From Paraflavitalea sp. CAU 1676 (lineage in GTDB: Bacteria > Bacteroidota > Bacteroidia > Chitinophagales > Chitinophagaceae): a stretch of 64,000 nucleotides of DNA. The notes beneath the pieces were generated by a model. That model had not been told where the DNA came from. It saw nothing but the letters and a program-made list of their open reading frames with translations, and did no database searches. Below are positions 28,939 through 37,536 of this stretch, piece after piece. The position numbers and the translations under genes are program-made. Every line of letters starts with the position of its first letter. The stretch's first letter is position 1. The stretch lies in NCBI RefSeq assembly GCF_029223285.1, contig NZ_JARHUJ010000003.1, forward strand, positions 124,001 through 188,000. Direction: 5' to 3'.

Positions 28939-29898
28939 TCAGCCTACACTTTCCACCACCAGTTTATATCCCTTGCCGTGTACATTGAGGATGGACACGT
29001 GCGGATCCTGTTGCAGTTTTTTCCGGAGTTTGGATACGAACATATCCAGGCTGCGGCCCACAATCACTCCTTCATCTTCCCACACTTCCTTCATTAGCCG
29101 GTCTCTGTCGACCATTTCATTCTGGGCTACTGCAAATATCAGCAGCACGCTGGCCTCTTTTGCCGTGAGCGGTATCTTCTCTTCGCCCCATACCAGTAGC
29201 TGGCTGTCCTTATAAAACAGGAAGCTACCGATCGCAATAGCGTTTAACGGTACGGTAGCAGTAACTGGTTGCGCTGTTTGCGGTTCGACTGGTTGTGGCG
29301 ATGGCAGGGCGGACAGTCCGGCTGAATCAGCCACGAAAGGAGTAGATGCCTGCCTGCGCTGACGTGTGTACCAGAATCTTACCAGCAGGGAAAGCGCGAT
29401 GGCGATGGAACTGCCCATCAGGAGGCCTTGCGACAAAGGGGTGGCGGAGGCTTCTTCATGAAATGTAAGCCGGATACGGTAGCAGGCCTTTTCCTGTAAG
29501 CGGCCCCGGCAGGGCACTATGTTGCGCGTGGTATCGGGATCGATGGAAAAGCCGAAGATCACCTGGTCGAGCCGGCAGTTGACCACTTCTACCACGTAGG
29601 AAGGCGGGAGGGGGCTGTTCTTAACGACCCGGTCGATGACGGCTACGAGTGAATCGGGGATGAAGGTGAACGGTGCGTCGAAGCTGAGGAGGTAGCTATG
29701 GTGTCCTGTTTCCTGAACGGGGAGCACCCGTGAGGAGGAGTCGCCCGTATGCCTCAGTACCTGATCGCCGATCTTCCGCATGAGCAGGGCCTCGTGCGAG
29801 GGGCTCAATTCGGACAGGGAACTCGATCCGCTGGTGGCGGACCAGGACAAGATGATTACCAGGGCTACGCCCATTGCCAGCAATGCTTTCCAACTCAT
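28939..29898 (-). CDS. Membrane-anchored winged-helix regulator (ToxR-like)
   Basis: 319 residues. An N-terminal hydrophobic anchor (about 1-22), an extracytoplasmic sensor part (about 23-155), a second membrane helix (about 157-175), a linker rich in Pro/Gln/Ala, and a C-terminal OmpR-type winged helix (about 220-319: LTAKEASVLLIFAV, GRSLDMFVSKLRKKL, NVHGKGYKLV). This arrangement puts the sensor outside and the DNA-binding domain inside, the reverse order of ToxR/CadC. It is divergent from the YceI gene (173-base gap), the most likely target. The signal is unknown. Confidence 0.85.
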   Translation of the reverse strand: MSWKALLAMGVALVIILSWSATSGSSSLSELSPSHEALLMRKIGDQVLRHTGDSSSRVLPVQETGHHSYLLSFDAPFTFIPDSLVAVIDRVVKNSPLPPSYVVEVVNCRLDQVIFGFSIDPDTTRNIVPCRGRLQEKACYRIRLTFHEEASATPLSQGLLMGSSIAIALSLLVRFWYTRQRRQASTPFVADSAGLSALPSPQPVEPQTAQPVTATVPLNAIAIGSFLFYKDSQLLVWGEEKIPLTAKEASVLLIFAVAQNEMVDRDRLMKEVWEDEGVIVGRSLDMFVSKLRKKLQQDPHVSILNVHGKGYKLVVESVG

Positions 29899-30071
29899 AT
29901 CATAAAATTACGGCAATCGGGCAGCGTAAAGGGCGCCTTTCTCCAGATTTTACATTCGTTTACACAGTTTTTACGACGCTTTTACTACTGCCGGCGGCTC
30001 CGCACGTTAGGTTTGCTGCAAGAACCCGGGCTTCTCTTCACCGAACCTTTCATCTCAAAAAATCACAACTC

Positions 30072-30755
30072 ATGGACCGATCTTTTATGTTAGCGGCAAC
30101 TATTTTCATTTACGGGGTTTTGGGCCAGGCCTGCCAGGATGGGAACCAGGTAGCGGTCACACCGACCAGCCCGACCCTCACCGTGGCCGCTGCCAATCCC
30201 ACGGAAGCTCCGGCAGGTGCAATCGGATACCAACTGCTGGTGCCGGAAAGTTTTGTGTACTGGAAGGGGCGACCCGTGGCCGGGAAAGGCCACGAGGGGA
30301 CAATCAAGCCCTTATCGGGCGACCTGGCTATAGAAGACAAGGGCCAGATCGTAGGGGGCTATTTTGAGCTGGATATGCAATCGATCCACAGCACCGATAT
30401 CCAGGACAAAGGCGGTCGTGAATCGCTGGAAAGCCACCTGAAGGACGGCGATTTCTTCGATGTGGGTAAGTTCCCCAAGGCATCTTTTATGCTGCTGAAG
30501 GCGGTACGGGGGGCCAATGACAGTTCGTATTCGATCACCGGTCAGCTTACGCTCAAGAGCATTACCCGGGAGATCAATTTTCCGGCCACTATTGCCCATA
30601 AAGGAGATTCCATCAACGCCCGGGCTTCGCTGCTGATCGATCGCACCCTGTGGGGCGTCACGTACCAGTCGGGCAAACTGCTGAGCACGGTTAAAGAGAA
30701 CCTGCTCGAGGACCTGGTGCCGGTTTCGCTGAATCTCGTATTTAAAAAGAAATAG
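30072..30755 (+). CDS. YceI-family lipoprotein
   Basis: 227 residues from ATG 30072. The signal ends VLGQAC|Q, so it is a lipoprotein. The YceI lipocalin-like beta barrel runs from about residue 55: KGHEGTIKPLSG, GYFELDMQSI, LKDGDFFDVGKFP, GQLTLKSITREINFPA and LIDRTLWGVTY are all family motifs. YceI proteins bind long-chain isoprenoid or amide lipids and are often induced under stress. The upstream sequence to 29899 is shared with a divergent membrane regulator, which may control it. Confidence 0.92.
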   Translation: MDRSFMLAATIFIYGVLGQACQDGNQVAVTPTSPTLTVAAANPTEAPAGAIGYQLLVPESFVYWKGRPVAGKGHEGTIKPLSGDLAIEDKGQIVGGYFELDMQSIHSTDIQDKGGRESLESHLKDGDFFDVGKFPKASFMLLKAVRGANDSSYSITGQLTLKSITREINFPATIAHKGDSINARASLLIDRTLWGVTYQSGKLLSTVKENLLEDLVPVSLNLVFKKK

Positions 30756-30757
30756 CT

Positions 30758-30785
30758 AAAGGCCCGCATCGACATGCGGGCCTTT
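30758..30785. terminator. Bidirectional terminator between YceI and SusD-like genes
   Basis: Perfect 12-base-pair stem AAAGGCCCGCAT / ATGCGGGCCTTT with a CGAC loop. It lies between convergent genes, three bases after the YceI stop region and about 60 bases before the end of the minus-strand SusD-like gene. The A- and T-rich stem ends serve both directions. Confidence 0.88.
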
Positions 30786-30845
30786 CTTAACGCAGCTATT
30801 GTCACATGAGAATCGCGTAAGACTATTGGTGTTCTTTAATGTGTT

Positions 30846-32330
30846 TTATTTATCCCACCACATGCGGGTTGATAGTTCGTCGGGGCCCTGTGCCGTTAAT
30901 ACTTCTGCATAGTGGGTGCTATTGAGGTCTTTTTCAGTGACGGGATAACACTGACGACGAGGGATCTGTCCGCCTGCATTCATAGGATCCAGGGCTGGTT
31001 GCAATACCGGATACCCGGTCCTTCTCCATTCGGACCAGGCCTCATAACTGTTGTTGAGGTAGAAGTTGAGCCATTTCTGGGTTTGGATCCTGTTGAGCTT
31101 CTGCTCAAAGGAAAGTGTATTGACTGCCGGTATATTGATGCTCGCCTGTGTGCGGTAATCATTCTTTTGTTGAGTGGTTACGCTCACGACCGGGTTGGTG
31201 GAAACGGCCGACCACTGATCCATCGACGCATTGATCCCTTTTTCATACCAGGCAGCTACGGTGACATCGCCTCCGGCCACCCAACCACGCAGGGCAGCTT
31301 CGGCCATGGTGAAACACATTTGGGCATAGGTTGTCAACTGGAGCGGAGCGTTCTGCGCATAGATGGCCCGGCCCAGTAAGCTAAAATCCTCCGTGTCGTA
31401 GTAGGCGTCTTCACCGTAAGGTAATCCTACATAAGCTCCGCCATTCAGGGAGGTGCGTGCAAAGATCGGGAGGCGCGGATCGGCGTTCGCTTTCAGGTTA
31501 TTGATCACCGTAGCGGAGGTTCCGTAATCAAAACGACTCTGTGTTACATAATTTGCATAGAAGGGATTCTGGAAATTGGCATTACTAAGGAACTTGAAGA
31601 TCGCGTTATCTGCATTACTGCTCATGATGCCGGCAGCCACCGCTTCAGTAAAAGCAGATTTGGCGGCCTCAGCATCCTCGGTCCGGCTCATGCGCAATGC
31701 CAGGATGGCCCTCAGCGAATTAGCCCAGGTTTTCCACGCGTTGCCGTTGTTATCGAACAACGGGTCATTGACCAAACCACCCGTGATCTGTGCAGGCGCT
31801 TCTTTGAGTTCTTTCAACAGGTCATTGTAAATGGATCTCTGTTTATCGAATTTCGGTTTGTTGTTGGTTGGTCCATTGAGGGCTTCCGAATAAGGGATAT
31901 CGCCCCAGCGGTCGGTGATCTGCTGCATGTAAAACGCTTTGAGAATGCGGGCATGTCCCAACTGGTTGTTATTGGTACCATTGTCCAATACGGCCTTTGT
32001 TCCTTTGGTTGCCGCCCCGGTATTGAGGTTGATGATCGTTTGCAGATCCATCAATGGACCGAAATACATTCCATCATAACTGAAAATCCTGTTGAAATAC
32101 CGCGATTCATTGGTGTAAATAAACTCTGCCATATGCTGTGCATAGAGCGCACCAGCGGGATTGCGCAGGTTTCTTACACCCAGCACAGCACTACCAAACA
32201 GGAATTTGGTGCTGGGTACAGCGGGTGCGTTGGGACTGATATTCAGGTCGCCGAAATCTTTTTTACAGCTGCTCACTATTACCATCAGAAGCAATACAGG
32301 GATGAGCCATTTTTTATTGGGTGATTGCAT
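30846..32330 (-). CDS. SusD/RagB-like outer-membrane lipoprotein (SusD-like_2)
   Basis: 494 residues with a lipoprotein signal ending VIVSSC|K and then DFGDLNISPNAP, the typical start of the SusD-like_2 subfamily. Further markers are AHMAEFIYTNESRYF, ITDRWGDIPYSEAL, KSTWANS-type TPR segments and SYEAWSEWRRTGYPVL near the C-terminus. It pairs with the SusC-like gene 18 bases upstream on the same strand. Such pairs bind and import oligomers (sugars or peptides). No enzyme gene accompanies this pair, so the substrate is open. Confidence 0.93.
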   Translation of the reverse strand: MQSPNKKWLIPVLLLMVIVSSCKKDFGDLNISPNAPAVPSTKFLFGSAVLGVRNLRNPAGALYAQHMAEFIYTNESRYFNRIFSYDGMYFGPLMDLQTIINLNTGAATKGTKAVLDNGTNNNQLGHARILKAFYMQQITDRWGDIPYSEALNGPTNNKPKFDKQRSIYNDLLKELKEAPAQITGGLVNDPLFDNNGNAWKTWANSLRAILALRMSRTEDAEAAKSAFTEAVAAGIMSSNADNAIFKFLSNANFQNPFYANYVTQSRFDYGTSATVINNLKANADPRLPIFARTSLNGGAYVGLPYGEDAYYDTEDFSLLGRAIYAQNAPLQLTTYAQMCFTMAEAALRGWVAGGDVTVAAWYEKGINASMDQWSAVSTNPVVSVTTQQKNDYRTQASINIPAVNTLSFEQKLNRIQTQKWLNFYLNNSYEAWSEWRRTGYPVLQPALDPMNAGGQIPRRQCYPVTEKDLNSTHYAEVLTAQGPDELSTRMWWDK

Positions 32331-32348
32331 AATTTGTCATTTTAGGGG

Positions 32349-35300
32349 TTAGAAATTCACTTTGAGGTTTACGCCTACTGAACGGGTGCCGGGCAACTGA
32401 CCACCTTCCATCCAGGACTGCTCCAATTCAGAGGGATCGAGTCCCTTCGTTTTGCTGTAGATCAGCCAAAGATTTTGTCCTACCAGTGAGATCGAAGCAC
32501 CCTGGATACCTGATTTCCCGAAGATCGATCTGGGCAACTGGTAGCCAATGGAGAATTCACGCAGTTTTACATAAGTGCCATCATATATCCAATTCTCCCA
32601 TACAGAGCCGAGGGCACCTTCATACAGGTCCTGCGCATCAACATACACATCGTTTTCCTTTTTGGTATTCTCATTAACACCATTCAGCAATATGCCACCA
32701 CCATTGGCCACCGGGTCGCGCTTAGGTTTGCCTCTATCATTTAACCCAACGGTTTCAGCAGACAGTCCGGAGCCTGCGTTATTCATTTTGGTGATGGAGA
32801 TGAAGCGGCCGCCTTTCTGGAAATCCAAGGTGAAGGTGAGGAAGAAGTTTTTGTAGTTGATCATGTTGGAAAATCCACCGGTAAAGTCGGGTAGCACGGT
32901 ACCTAGCTCCAGGTTGTCTTCCGTAACATAGAAGCCATCGTCGTTGATGAGCCTGCGACCTGTGGCGGGATCCTTTTTGATCCCATGGCCAATGATCATA
33001 CCATAGGGACTATTGACCTTAGCATTGAGCGATACTGCCGGAGAACCTACAAAGCCAAACGTCACATTGGACCCATCGAGGCCTGTTTGGATATTGTCGA
33101 TACCATCTGCCAGTTCGATCACCTTATTGCGGTTGAAGCCAAGGTTGAAATCCATATCCCAGGTAAAACCGGCCCGTTTTACCGGTGTACCACCCACGGT
33201 AAGTTCGAAGCCATAGTTGCGGATATTACCCGCATTGATGAGCTGCGAGGCATAACCGGTGGAGCCGGGCACGTTAACCGGTACGATCTGTCCTTTCGCT
33301 TCCCGGAAATAATAGTTGAGGTCCATGCGCACCCTGTTTTTGAGGAAGCGCAGGTCGAACCCAGTTTCGTAGCTGGTGGAAAGAGTAGGCTCCAGTTGAT
33401 CATTGGGCCGCCTGTCGGGGATCGACTGCGTGGAATAGGTAACGGTGGTTGCTCCCACTGGTTTTACGTAGTTGTTTCCAAGTGCATAGGTGGCCTGTGT
33501 ATTGTAGGGCCCCACATCCGTACCTACACGCGCTACCGAAGCGCGCAGTTTACCGAAAGAAAGCCAATTGTTGGCCCCAATCACTTCAGAGAAAACAAAA
33601 GAGCCGGATGCGCTGCCGTATACGTAGGAATTATTGTTTCTGGCAAGGGTGGAGGAAATGTCATTACGCAGACTTAACTCCAGGAACAGCAAATTCCGGT
33701 AGCCAATATTGGCAAAACCATACAGGCTATTTACCTTTTTAATGCTGTAGGAATTGGTGGCGGTTTTTTCGTTTTTAGAGTTGCTCAGGTTATACACATT
33801 GGGCACTATGAACCCACCACTAGTCGAATTGCTGACCGATTCATTTTGTTGTGTCATGAGTTCCCCAAACAGTCCGGCATTCAACGTAAAGTCGTTGATG
33901 TTCTTTTCATATTCCAGGGTTCCGAGGAAATTGGTTTCCCTGAATTTTGACTGCGAAGCACCGAATCGCTCCACCTGTATGGTGTAAGAGGCGAGTCGTG
34001 CTTCTGTATTCGAATTACTGAAATTGCCCCGTACGATGGCTGAGAGTTTTAAGCCAGGTAGTATCTTATAACTGGCATAGGCATTACCGAATAATCGCTG
34101 GGAATAGGTGCGGGCTATGTTCTCATTGACTTCGGTGTACGGATTGTCCCAATACTTGGGTGCCAGGTTGGAGGGAGAGGTGATATTCCAGGAAGTATAG
34201 GTGCCATCGGGCCTTTTATAGCGTTTCAATTTCGCTGTTTCAACATTACGTTGAAACCACTGATTAAAGGAACCGGTTGTTTGTGAACCGAACCCCTCGT
34301 CAGGCACATTGAAGAGATTCTCGTACACGTAATTGAGGTTGACGCCTACTGTCATTTTGTTGTTAAGGTCGAGGCTGTTTAACAGGGTGAAAAAGTTCTT
34401 TTGCTGACGTGAATTGGGCATCACACCTGTTCTGGACAGATTGGTAAACGATAGACGTGTATTGGAAGCGTCGCCCGCTTTGGAGAAAGCCACTGTTGTA
34501 TTGTTGGCCAAGCCAGTACGGAAAAAGTCGCGCACGTTATCCGGCTGTGGGCTGAAAGGTTTCAGTTGGCCAAACTCCGGATCGGTAGGATCGAAGGCGT
34601 ACCAGGGCGCATGCAAGGTACCATCCATGCGCGGCCCCCAGCTTTCATCAACATCGTAGCGATAGGTTTTGGCACCATTGAGCGGAGCGAGGTAAGCAGG
34701 GTGGGTGGCAGGGTTGTAGGTAAAAGTGCCCCAGGTTTGGGAGGAACCGCCGCCGTATTCATTCTGGTAATCCGGCAAGATGTACACGCGTTCGAAAGTA
34801 GTCGTGTGATTGAACTCTACCCCGATACCTTTTTTCGTGCCTTTCTTGATAGAGATCACGACAGCGCCTTCGGAGCCACGCTGCCCATACAGGGCCGTAG
34901 CGGCGGGGCCTTTCAACACGTTGAGCGATTCCACGTCATCGGGATTGATGCCATCGGGATTCACGATGACACCATCCACCACATAGATCGGATTACCGCC
35001 ACCGAGCGTATTGATGCCCCGAAGCCGGATACTGGATGTACCGAATTTAGCGCCCGATCCGCTACGCACTTGTATACCGGACACTTTGCCGGCGAGGGCG
35101 GTATTGATATCGGCCAGTTTGGTCGTGGTGAGTTTTTCGGCAGAGATCTTTTGGTTGGCATAACCGGTAGAACGTTGGGTACGAACAACGCCCAACGCCG
35201 TCGTAACAACCACTTCTGCCAATTGGTTACCACCTGGTTTCAATACGACGATCCAGGATGGAGTACCCTCCACCGGTAGTTCAATTGGAAGGTAACCTTG

Positions 35301-35519
35301 GGAACTGAAGATGAGGCTTGCCTGTGATGGTACATTGCGGACGGAAAACTTTCCGGAAGCGTCGGCCGTGGTGCCTTTTGTTTGTCCTTTCAGGATAATG
35401 GATGCGTAAGGGACTGGTTTTCCTTCTTCGTCCCTCACCTGGCCCTGGATGTTTTTTTGAGCCTGGAGTGCAGCAGCGCATAGCAATCCCATCAAGAGCA
35501 GGGATACAATTTTTCTCAT
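32349..35519 (-). CDS. SusC/RagA-type TonB-dependent outer-membrane transporter (3)
   Basis: 1056 residues. A signal peptide ending AALQAQ is followed by a carboxypeptidase-like domain (GQVRDEEGKPVPYASIILKG, about 22-100), the linker AEVVVTTALGV, a TonB plug (SIRLRGINTLGGGNPIYVVD, ESLNVLKGPAATALYGQRG), and a barrel ending SVGVNLKVNF. Length and motifs are intact. It forms a two-gene unit with the downstream SusD-like_2 gene. It is not visibly linked to the first polysaccharide locus. Confidence 0.95.
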   Translation of the reverse strand: MRKIVSLLLMGLLCAAALQAQKNIQGQVRDEEGKPVPYASIILKGQTKGTTADASGKFSVRNVPSQASLIFSSQGYLPIELPVEGTPSWIVVLKPGGNQLAEVVVTTALGVVRTQRSTGYANQKISAEKLTTTKLADINTALAGKVSGIQVRSGSGAKFGTSSIRLRGINTLGGGNPIYVVDGVIVNPDGINPDDVESLNVLKGPAATALYGQRGSEGAVVISIKKGTKKGIGVEFNHTTTFERVYILPDYQNEYGGGSSQTWGTFTYNPATHPAYLAPLNGAKTYRYDVDESWGPRMDGTLHAPWYAFDPTDPEFGQLKPFSPQPDNVRDFFRTGLANNTTVAFSKAGDASNTRLSFTNLSRTGVMPNSRQQKNFFTLLNSLDLNNKMTVGVNLNYVYENLFNVPDEGFGSQTTGSFNQWFQRNVETAKLKRYKRPDGTYTSWNITSPSNLAPKYWDNPYTEVNENIARTYSQRLFGNAYASYKILPGLKLSAIVRGNFSNSNTEARLASYTIQVERFGASQSKFRETNFLGTLEYEKNINDFTLNAGLFGELMTQQNESVSNSTSGGFIVPNVYNLSNSKNEKTATNSYSIKKVNSLYGFANIGYRNLLFLELSLRNDISSTLARNNNSYVYGSASGSFVFSEVIGANNWLSFGKLRASVARVGTDVGPYNTQATYALGNNYVKPVGATTVTYSTQSIPDRRPNDQLEPTLSTSYETGFDLRFLKNRVRMDLNYYFREAKGQIVPVNVPGSTGYASQLINAGNIRNYGFELTVGGTPVKRAGFTWDMDFNLGFNRNKVIELADGIDNIQTGLDGSNVTFGFVGSPAVSLNAKVNSPYGMIIGHGIKKDPATGRRLINDDGFYVTEDNLELGTVLPDFTGGFSNMINYKNFFLTFTLDFQKGGRFISITKMNNAGSGLSAETVGLNDRGKPKRDPVANGGGILLNGVNENTKKENDVYVDAQDLYEGALGSVWENWIYDGTYVKLREFSIGYQLPRSIFGKSGIQGASISLVGQNLWLIYSKTKGLDPSELEQSWMEGGQLPGTRSVGVNLKVNF

Positions 35520-35857
35520 GGTAATTAGTTTTGATGAATAAACCCGTTTGGGCTTATTGGATCATCGAAACTAATTTGCCGCTGCACTGTCATTTCGGCT
35601 AATCAACGGGTGAAGGGTACGGCTGCATCAACGGAGGTGAACGATAGCTTTAATTCGTTGGTTGACGAATGCGTGGCGTTGATCGATCAGAAACTGCGTA
35701 TTAAGAGCATCGGGCCGGGCCACATTGTATGTAGGAATTGCGGAGCCCACGCTATGACTGAACTTCACCCAGACGATGTCGCTTTTTTCCTATTTTAATC
35801 ACTGCACCCTGGCGAGTTTTGTGCATGTATTCTATCAATAAGCTAAAACTATGCAAT
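35520..35857. other. Intergenic region between susC (3) and the NTF2-like gene
   Basis: Holds the promoter regions of two divergent genes. An imperfect hairpin (AATAA-a-CCC-gttt-GGG-c-TTATT, 35537-35558) falls in the leader of the minus-strand susC. A 62-codon open frame at 35610-35798 has no recognisable features and I do not call it a gene. No exact TAnnTTTG box was found in either direction. Confidence 0.4.
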
Positions 35858-36232
35858 ATGGAAAGCGAAAAGCAATTATTAGCCGCCGCGTTAAAGTGGG
35901 ATGAGGCTATCGCCCATAACGATCTGCCGGAAATGGAAAGATATATGGCCAATGATTGGGTCATTGTAGGAAGCGGCGACGGCATCACATCGCGTGCAGA
36001 CTTCCTGGCCTCGGTTAGTTCCGGCGACCTGGTGCATTCGAAGATGACGACCGAGGAGAGCAGGATCAGGATCTATGGAGATACGGGATTGGTGACAGCG
36101 AAAGGAATCAGCGAAGGCACCTATAAAGGCCAGTTCTTTAGCCTCTATGAATGGTCAACAAGCGTATTCAGGCGGGAAGGCGATCAATGGCTGTGTGTAT
36201 TGACGATGCTTACGCCTGTACAGCCTAAGTAA
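35858..36232 (+). CDS. NTF2-like / DUF4440-type protein
   Basis: 124 residues from ATG 35858; an ATG 39 bases upstream would add residues outside the domain. The whole protein fits the NTF2-like alpha+beta cone fold: a helical start (LLAAALKWDEAIAHNDLPEM), MANDWVIVGSGDGITSRADF, then strands with RIRIYGDTGLVTAKG and VFRREGDQWLCVL. Such small domains bind or turn over small hydrophobic ligands, but catalytic residues are not conserved enough to assign a reaction. It is convergent with the pseudouridine synthase gene, 30 bases apart. Confidence 0.82.
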   Translation: MESEKQLLAAALKWDEAIAHNDLPEMERYMANDWVIVGSGDGITSRADFLASVSSGDLVHSKMTTEESRIRIYGDTGLVTAKGISEGTYKGQFFSLYEWSTSVFRREGDQWLCVLTMLTPVQPK

Positions 36233-36262
36233 GGGACCAACATTCGAACATTTTGCAGAGCT

Positions 36263-37345
36263 CTAGCGGCCTTTGCTTCTATAATTCTTAAAAGAACCCT
36301 TTGCCCCTGTTCGCTTTTCGTTTTTACTAGTGTCGTTTTTCTTTCCTTTATTCTTTTCCGGACGGAAGTCCTTTCCCTGCCGGGATGGAGTAGATTTTTG
36401 TGCAGCAGTCTCCCGTCTCCAGGGCTTCTCTGAAGCTTTGCTGGTTTGTTGTTTACCTTCTTTGGATCCGGTTTTTGCTGCTTTATCGTAACGGACCGGC
36501 TTTGGGCCTTTTGGCGTATCGCCGGACTTTGGATGAACCGGTTCTTTCGGGTGTGAAGCAGCTTTCTTACCCCGTGCGGCTGGTTTGCTTTCGCTATGCT
36601 CCTTGTTCGAGTCGGCTACATTTTCCATCAACAACGATAATTCTGCGTCACTGAGATAGCGCCATTTGCCCAGGGCCAGTTTGTCGAGGCGGATATTCAT
36701 GATGCGAACACGTTGCAGTCCTACTACATTAAAGCCCAGGTATTCGCACATACGCCTGATCTGGCGGTTAAGACCCTGTGTAAGCGTGATGCGGAAGGTT
36801 TGGCGGCCCATCATTTGCACTTTACAGGGTAATGTGCGGGTATCGAGAATAGGTACCCCTTGCGACATCTGTTGCACGAATGCATGATCGATAGGCTTGT
36901 TAACCCTTACGATGTATTCTTTCTCGTGGTTATTGGTAGCCCGCAGTATCTTATTGATAATGTCGCCGTCGTTGGTGAGGATGATCAGGCCTTCGGAGTC
37001 TTTGTCGAGCCGGCCAACGGGGAATATCCTTTTGGGATATCCCATGAAACTGATGATATTGTCCTTGATGTGTGTTTCGGTGGTGGTGGTGATGCCTGTC
37101 GGCTTGTTGAGTACCAGGTATACGCGTTTGTCTTTTTTGGCGGCAGTCATGATGCTGCCATCCACTTCAACGGTGTCGCCCGGTTTATACCGGTTGCCTG
37201 GAACAGCGGGTCGATTGTTTAACAATACCCGACCAGCGGTGATCAGGTTGTCTGCTTCCCGGCGACTACAATAGCCGGTATCACTAATAAACTTGTTTAA
37301 ACTGATCGAGTTGTCCAATGTGCGTCTTTTTTGCGTATTCGGCAT
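36263..37345 (-). CDS. rluF: RluF-type 23S rRNA pseudouridine synthase
   Basis: 360 residues from ATG 37345; an in-frame ATG at 37378 would run into the tRNA terminator. An S4 domain (about 1-65, SLNKFISDTGYCSRREADNL) precedes the RsuA/RluB/E/F catalytic domain with VGRLDKDSEGLIILTNDGD, which holds the catalytic Asp, and the QGLNRQIRRMCEYLGF motif. RluF modifies U2604 of 23S rRNA in E. coli; RluB-like function is possible. The last hundred residues are a Lys/Ser/Gly-rich, probably disordered basic tail, common in Bacteroidota homologues. It is the last chromosomal gene before the integrated element. Confidence 0.88.
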   Translation of the reverse strand: MPNTQKRRTLDNSISLNKFISDTGYCSRREADNLITAGRVLLNNRPAVPGNRYKPGDTVEVDGSIMTAAKKDKRVYLVLNKPTGITTTTETHIKDNIISFMGYPKRIFPVGRLDKDSEGLIILTNDGDIINKILRATNNHEKEYIVRVNKPIDHAFVQQMSQGVPILDTRTLPCKVQMMGRQTFRITLTQGLNRQIRRMCEYLGFNVVGLQRVRIMNIRLDKLALGKWRYLSDAELSLLMENVADSNKEHSESKPAARGKKAASHPKEPVHPKSGDTPKGPKPVRYDKAAKTGSKEGKQQTSKASEKPWRRETAAQKSTPSRQGKDFRPEKNKGKKNDTSKNEKRTGAKGSFKNYRSKGR

Positions 37346-37362
37346 TGCCAGTACCCATAAAT

Positions 37363-37395
37363 AAAAAAAGCCTCGCAATCTACGATTACAAGGCT
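37363..37395 (-). terminator. Terminator of the disrupted tRNA gene
   Basis: On the minus strand, a 12-bp stem AGCCTTGTAATC / GATTGCGAGGCT (two G-T pairs) with a GTA loop is followed by seven T. It comes directly after a tRNA 3' end, so it is the original tRNA terminator left on the chromosome side of the insertion. Confidence 0.88.
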
Positions 37396-37416
37396 CTTGG
37401 TGCCCAGAACAGGAAC
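37396..37416 (-). other. Left attachment site: 3' end of a tRNA (probably tRNA-Leu)
   Basis: Minus strand reads CCTGTTCTGGGCACCAAG: a T-stem 3' strand, the 7-base acceptor 3' strand TCTGGGC, discriminator A and CCA-like bases. The expected T loop and the rest of the tRNA are absent upstream, where element DNA begins. An acceptor of this sequence requires a 5' end GCCCAGA, which fits tRNA-Leu of Bacteroidota. This is how a tRNA-targeting integrative element leaves the core site at the end away from the intact tRNA. Confidence 0.7.
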
Positions 37417-37516
37417 TGGCCGATTCTGAGTTTTAATAACTTATGATAAATTTGAGTCATTTATGAGTCACACTTCCCACCAGTTCCATAAGTGTGCAAA
37501 AAGCTCAATTTTTTAT

Positions 37517-37536
37517 CTTGTGCCCGGAACAGGAAC
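37517..37536 (-). repeat. Second attachment-site-like copy
   Basis: cttgtgcccggaacaggaac repeats the core at 37396-37416 (one base missing and one changed), exactly 120 bases downstream, and similarity continues into the next 30 bases (..ctgag..gttaat..). It looks like a second element end or a remnant of an earlier insertion at the same tRNA. Confidence 0.6.

Noticed and set aside
35610-35798. A 62-codon frame upstream of the NTF2-like gene
   Set aside because: No promoter box, no family resemblance, and it overlaps the promoter region of the divergent susC gene.
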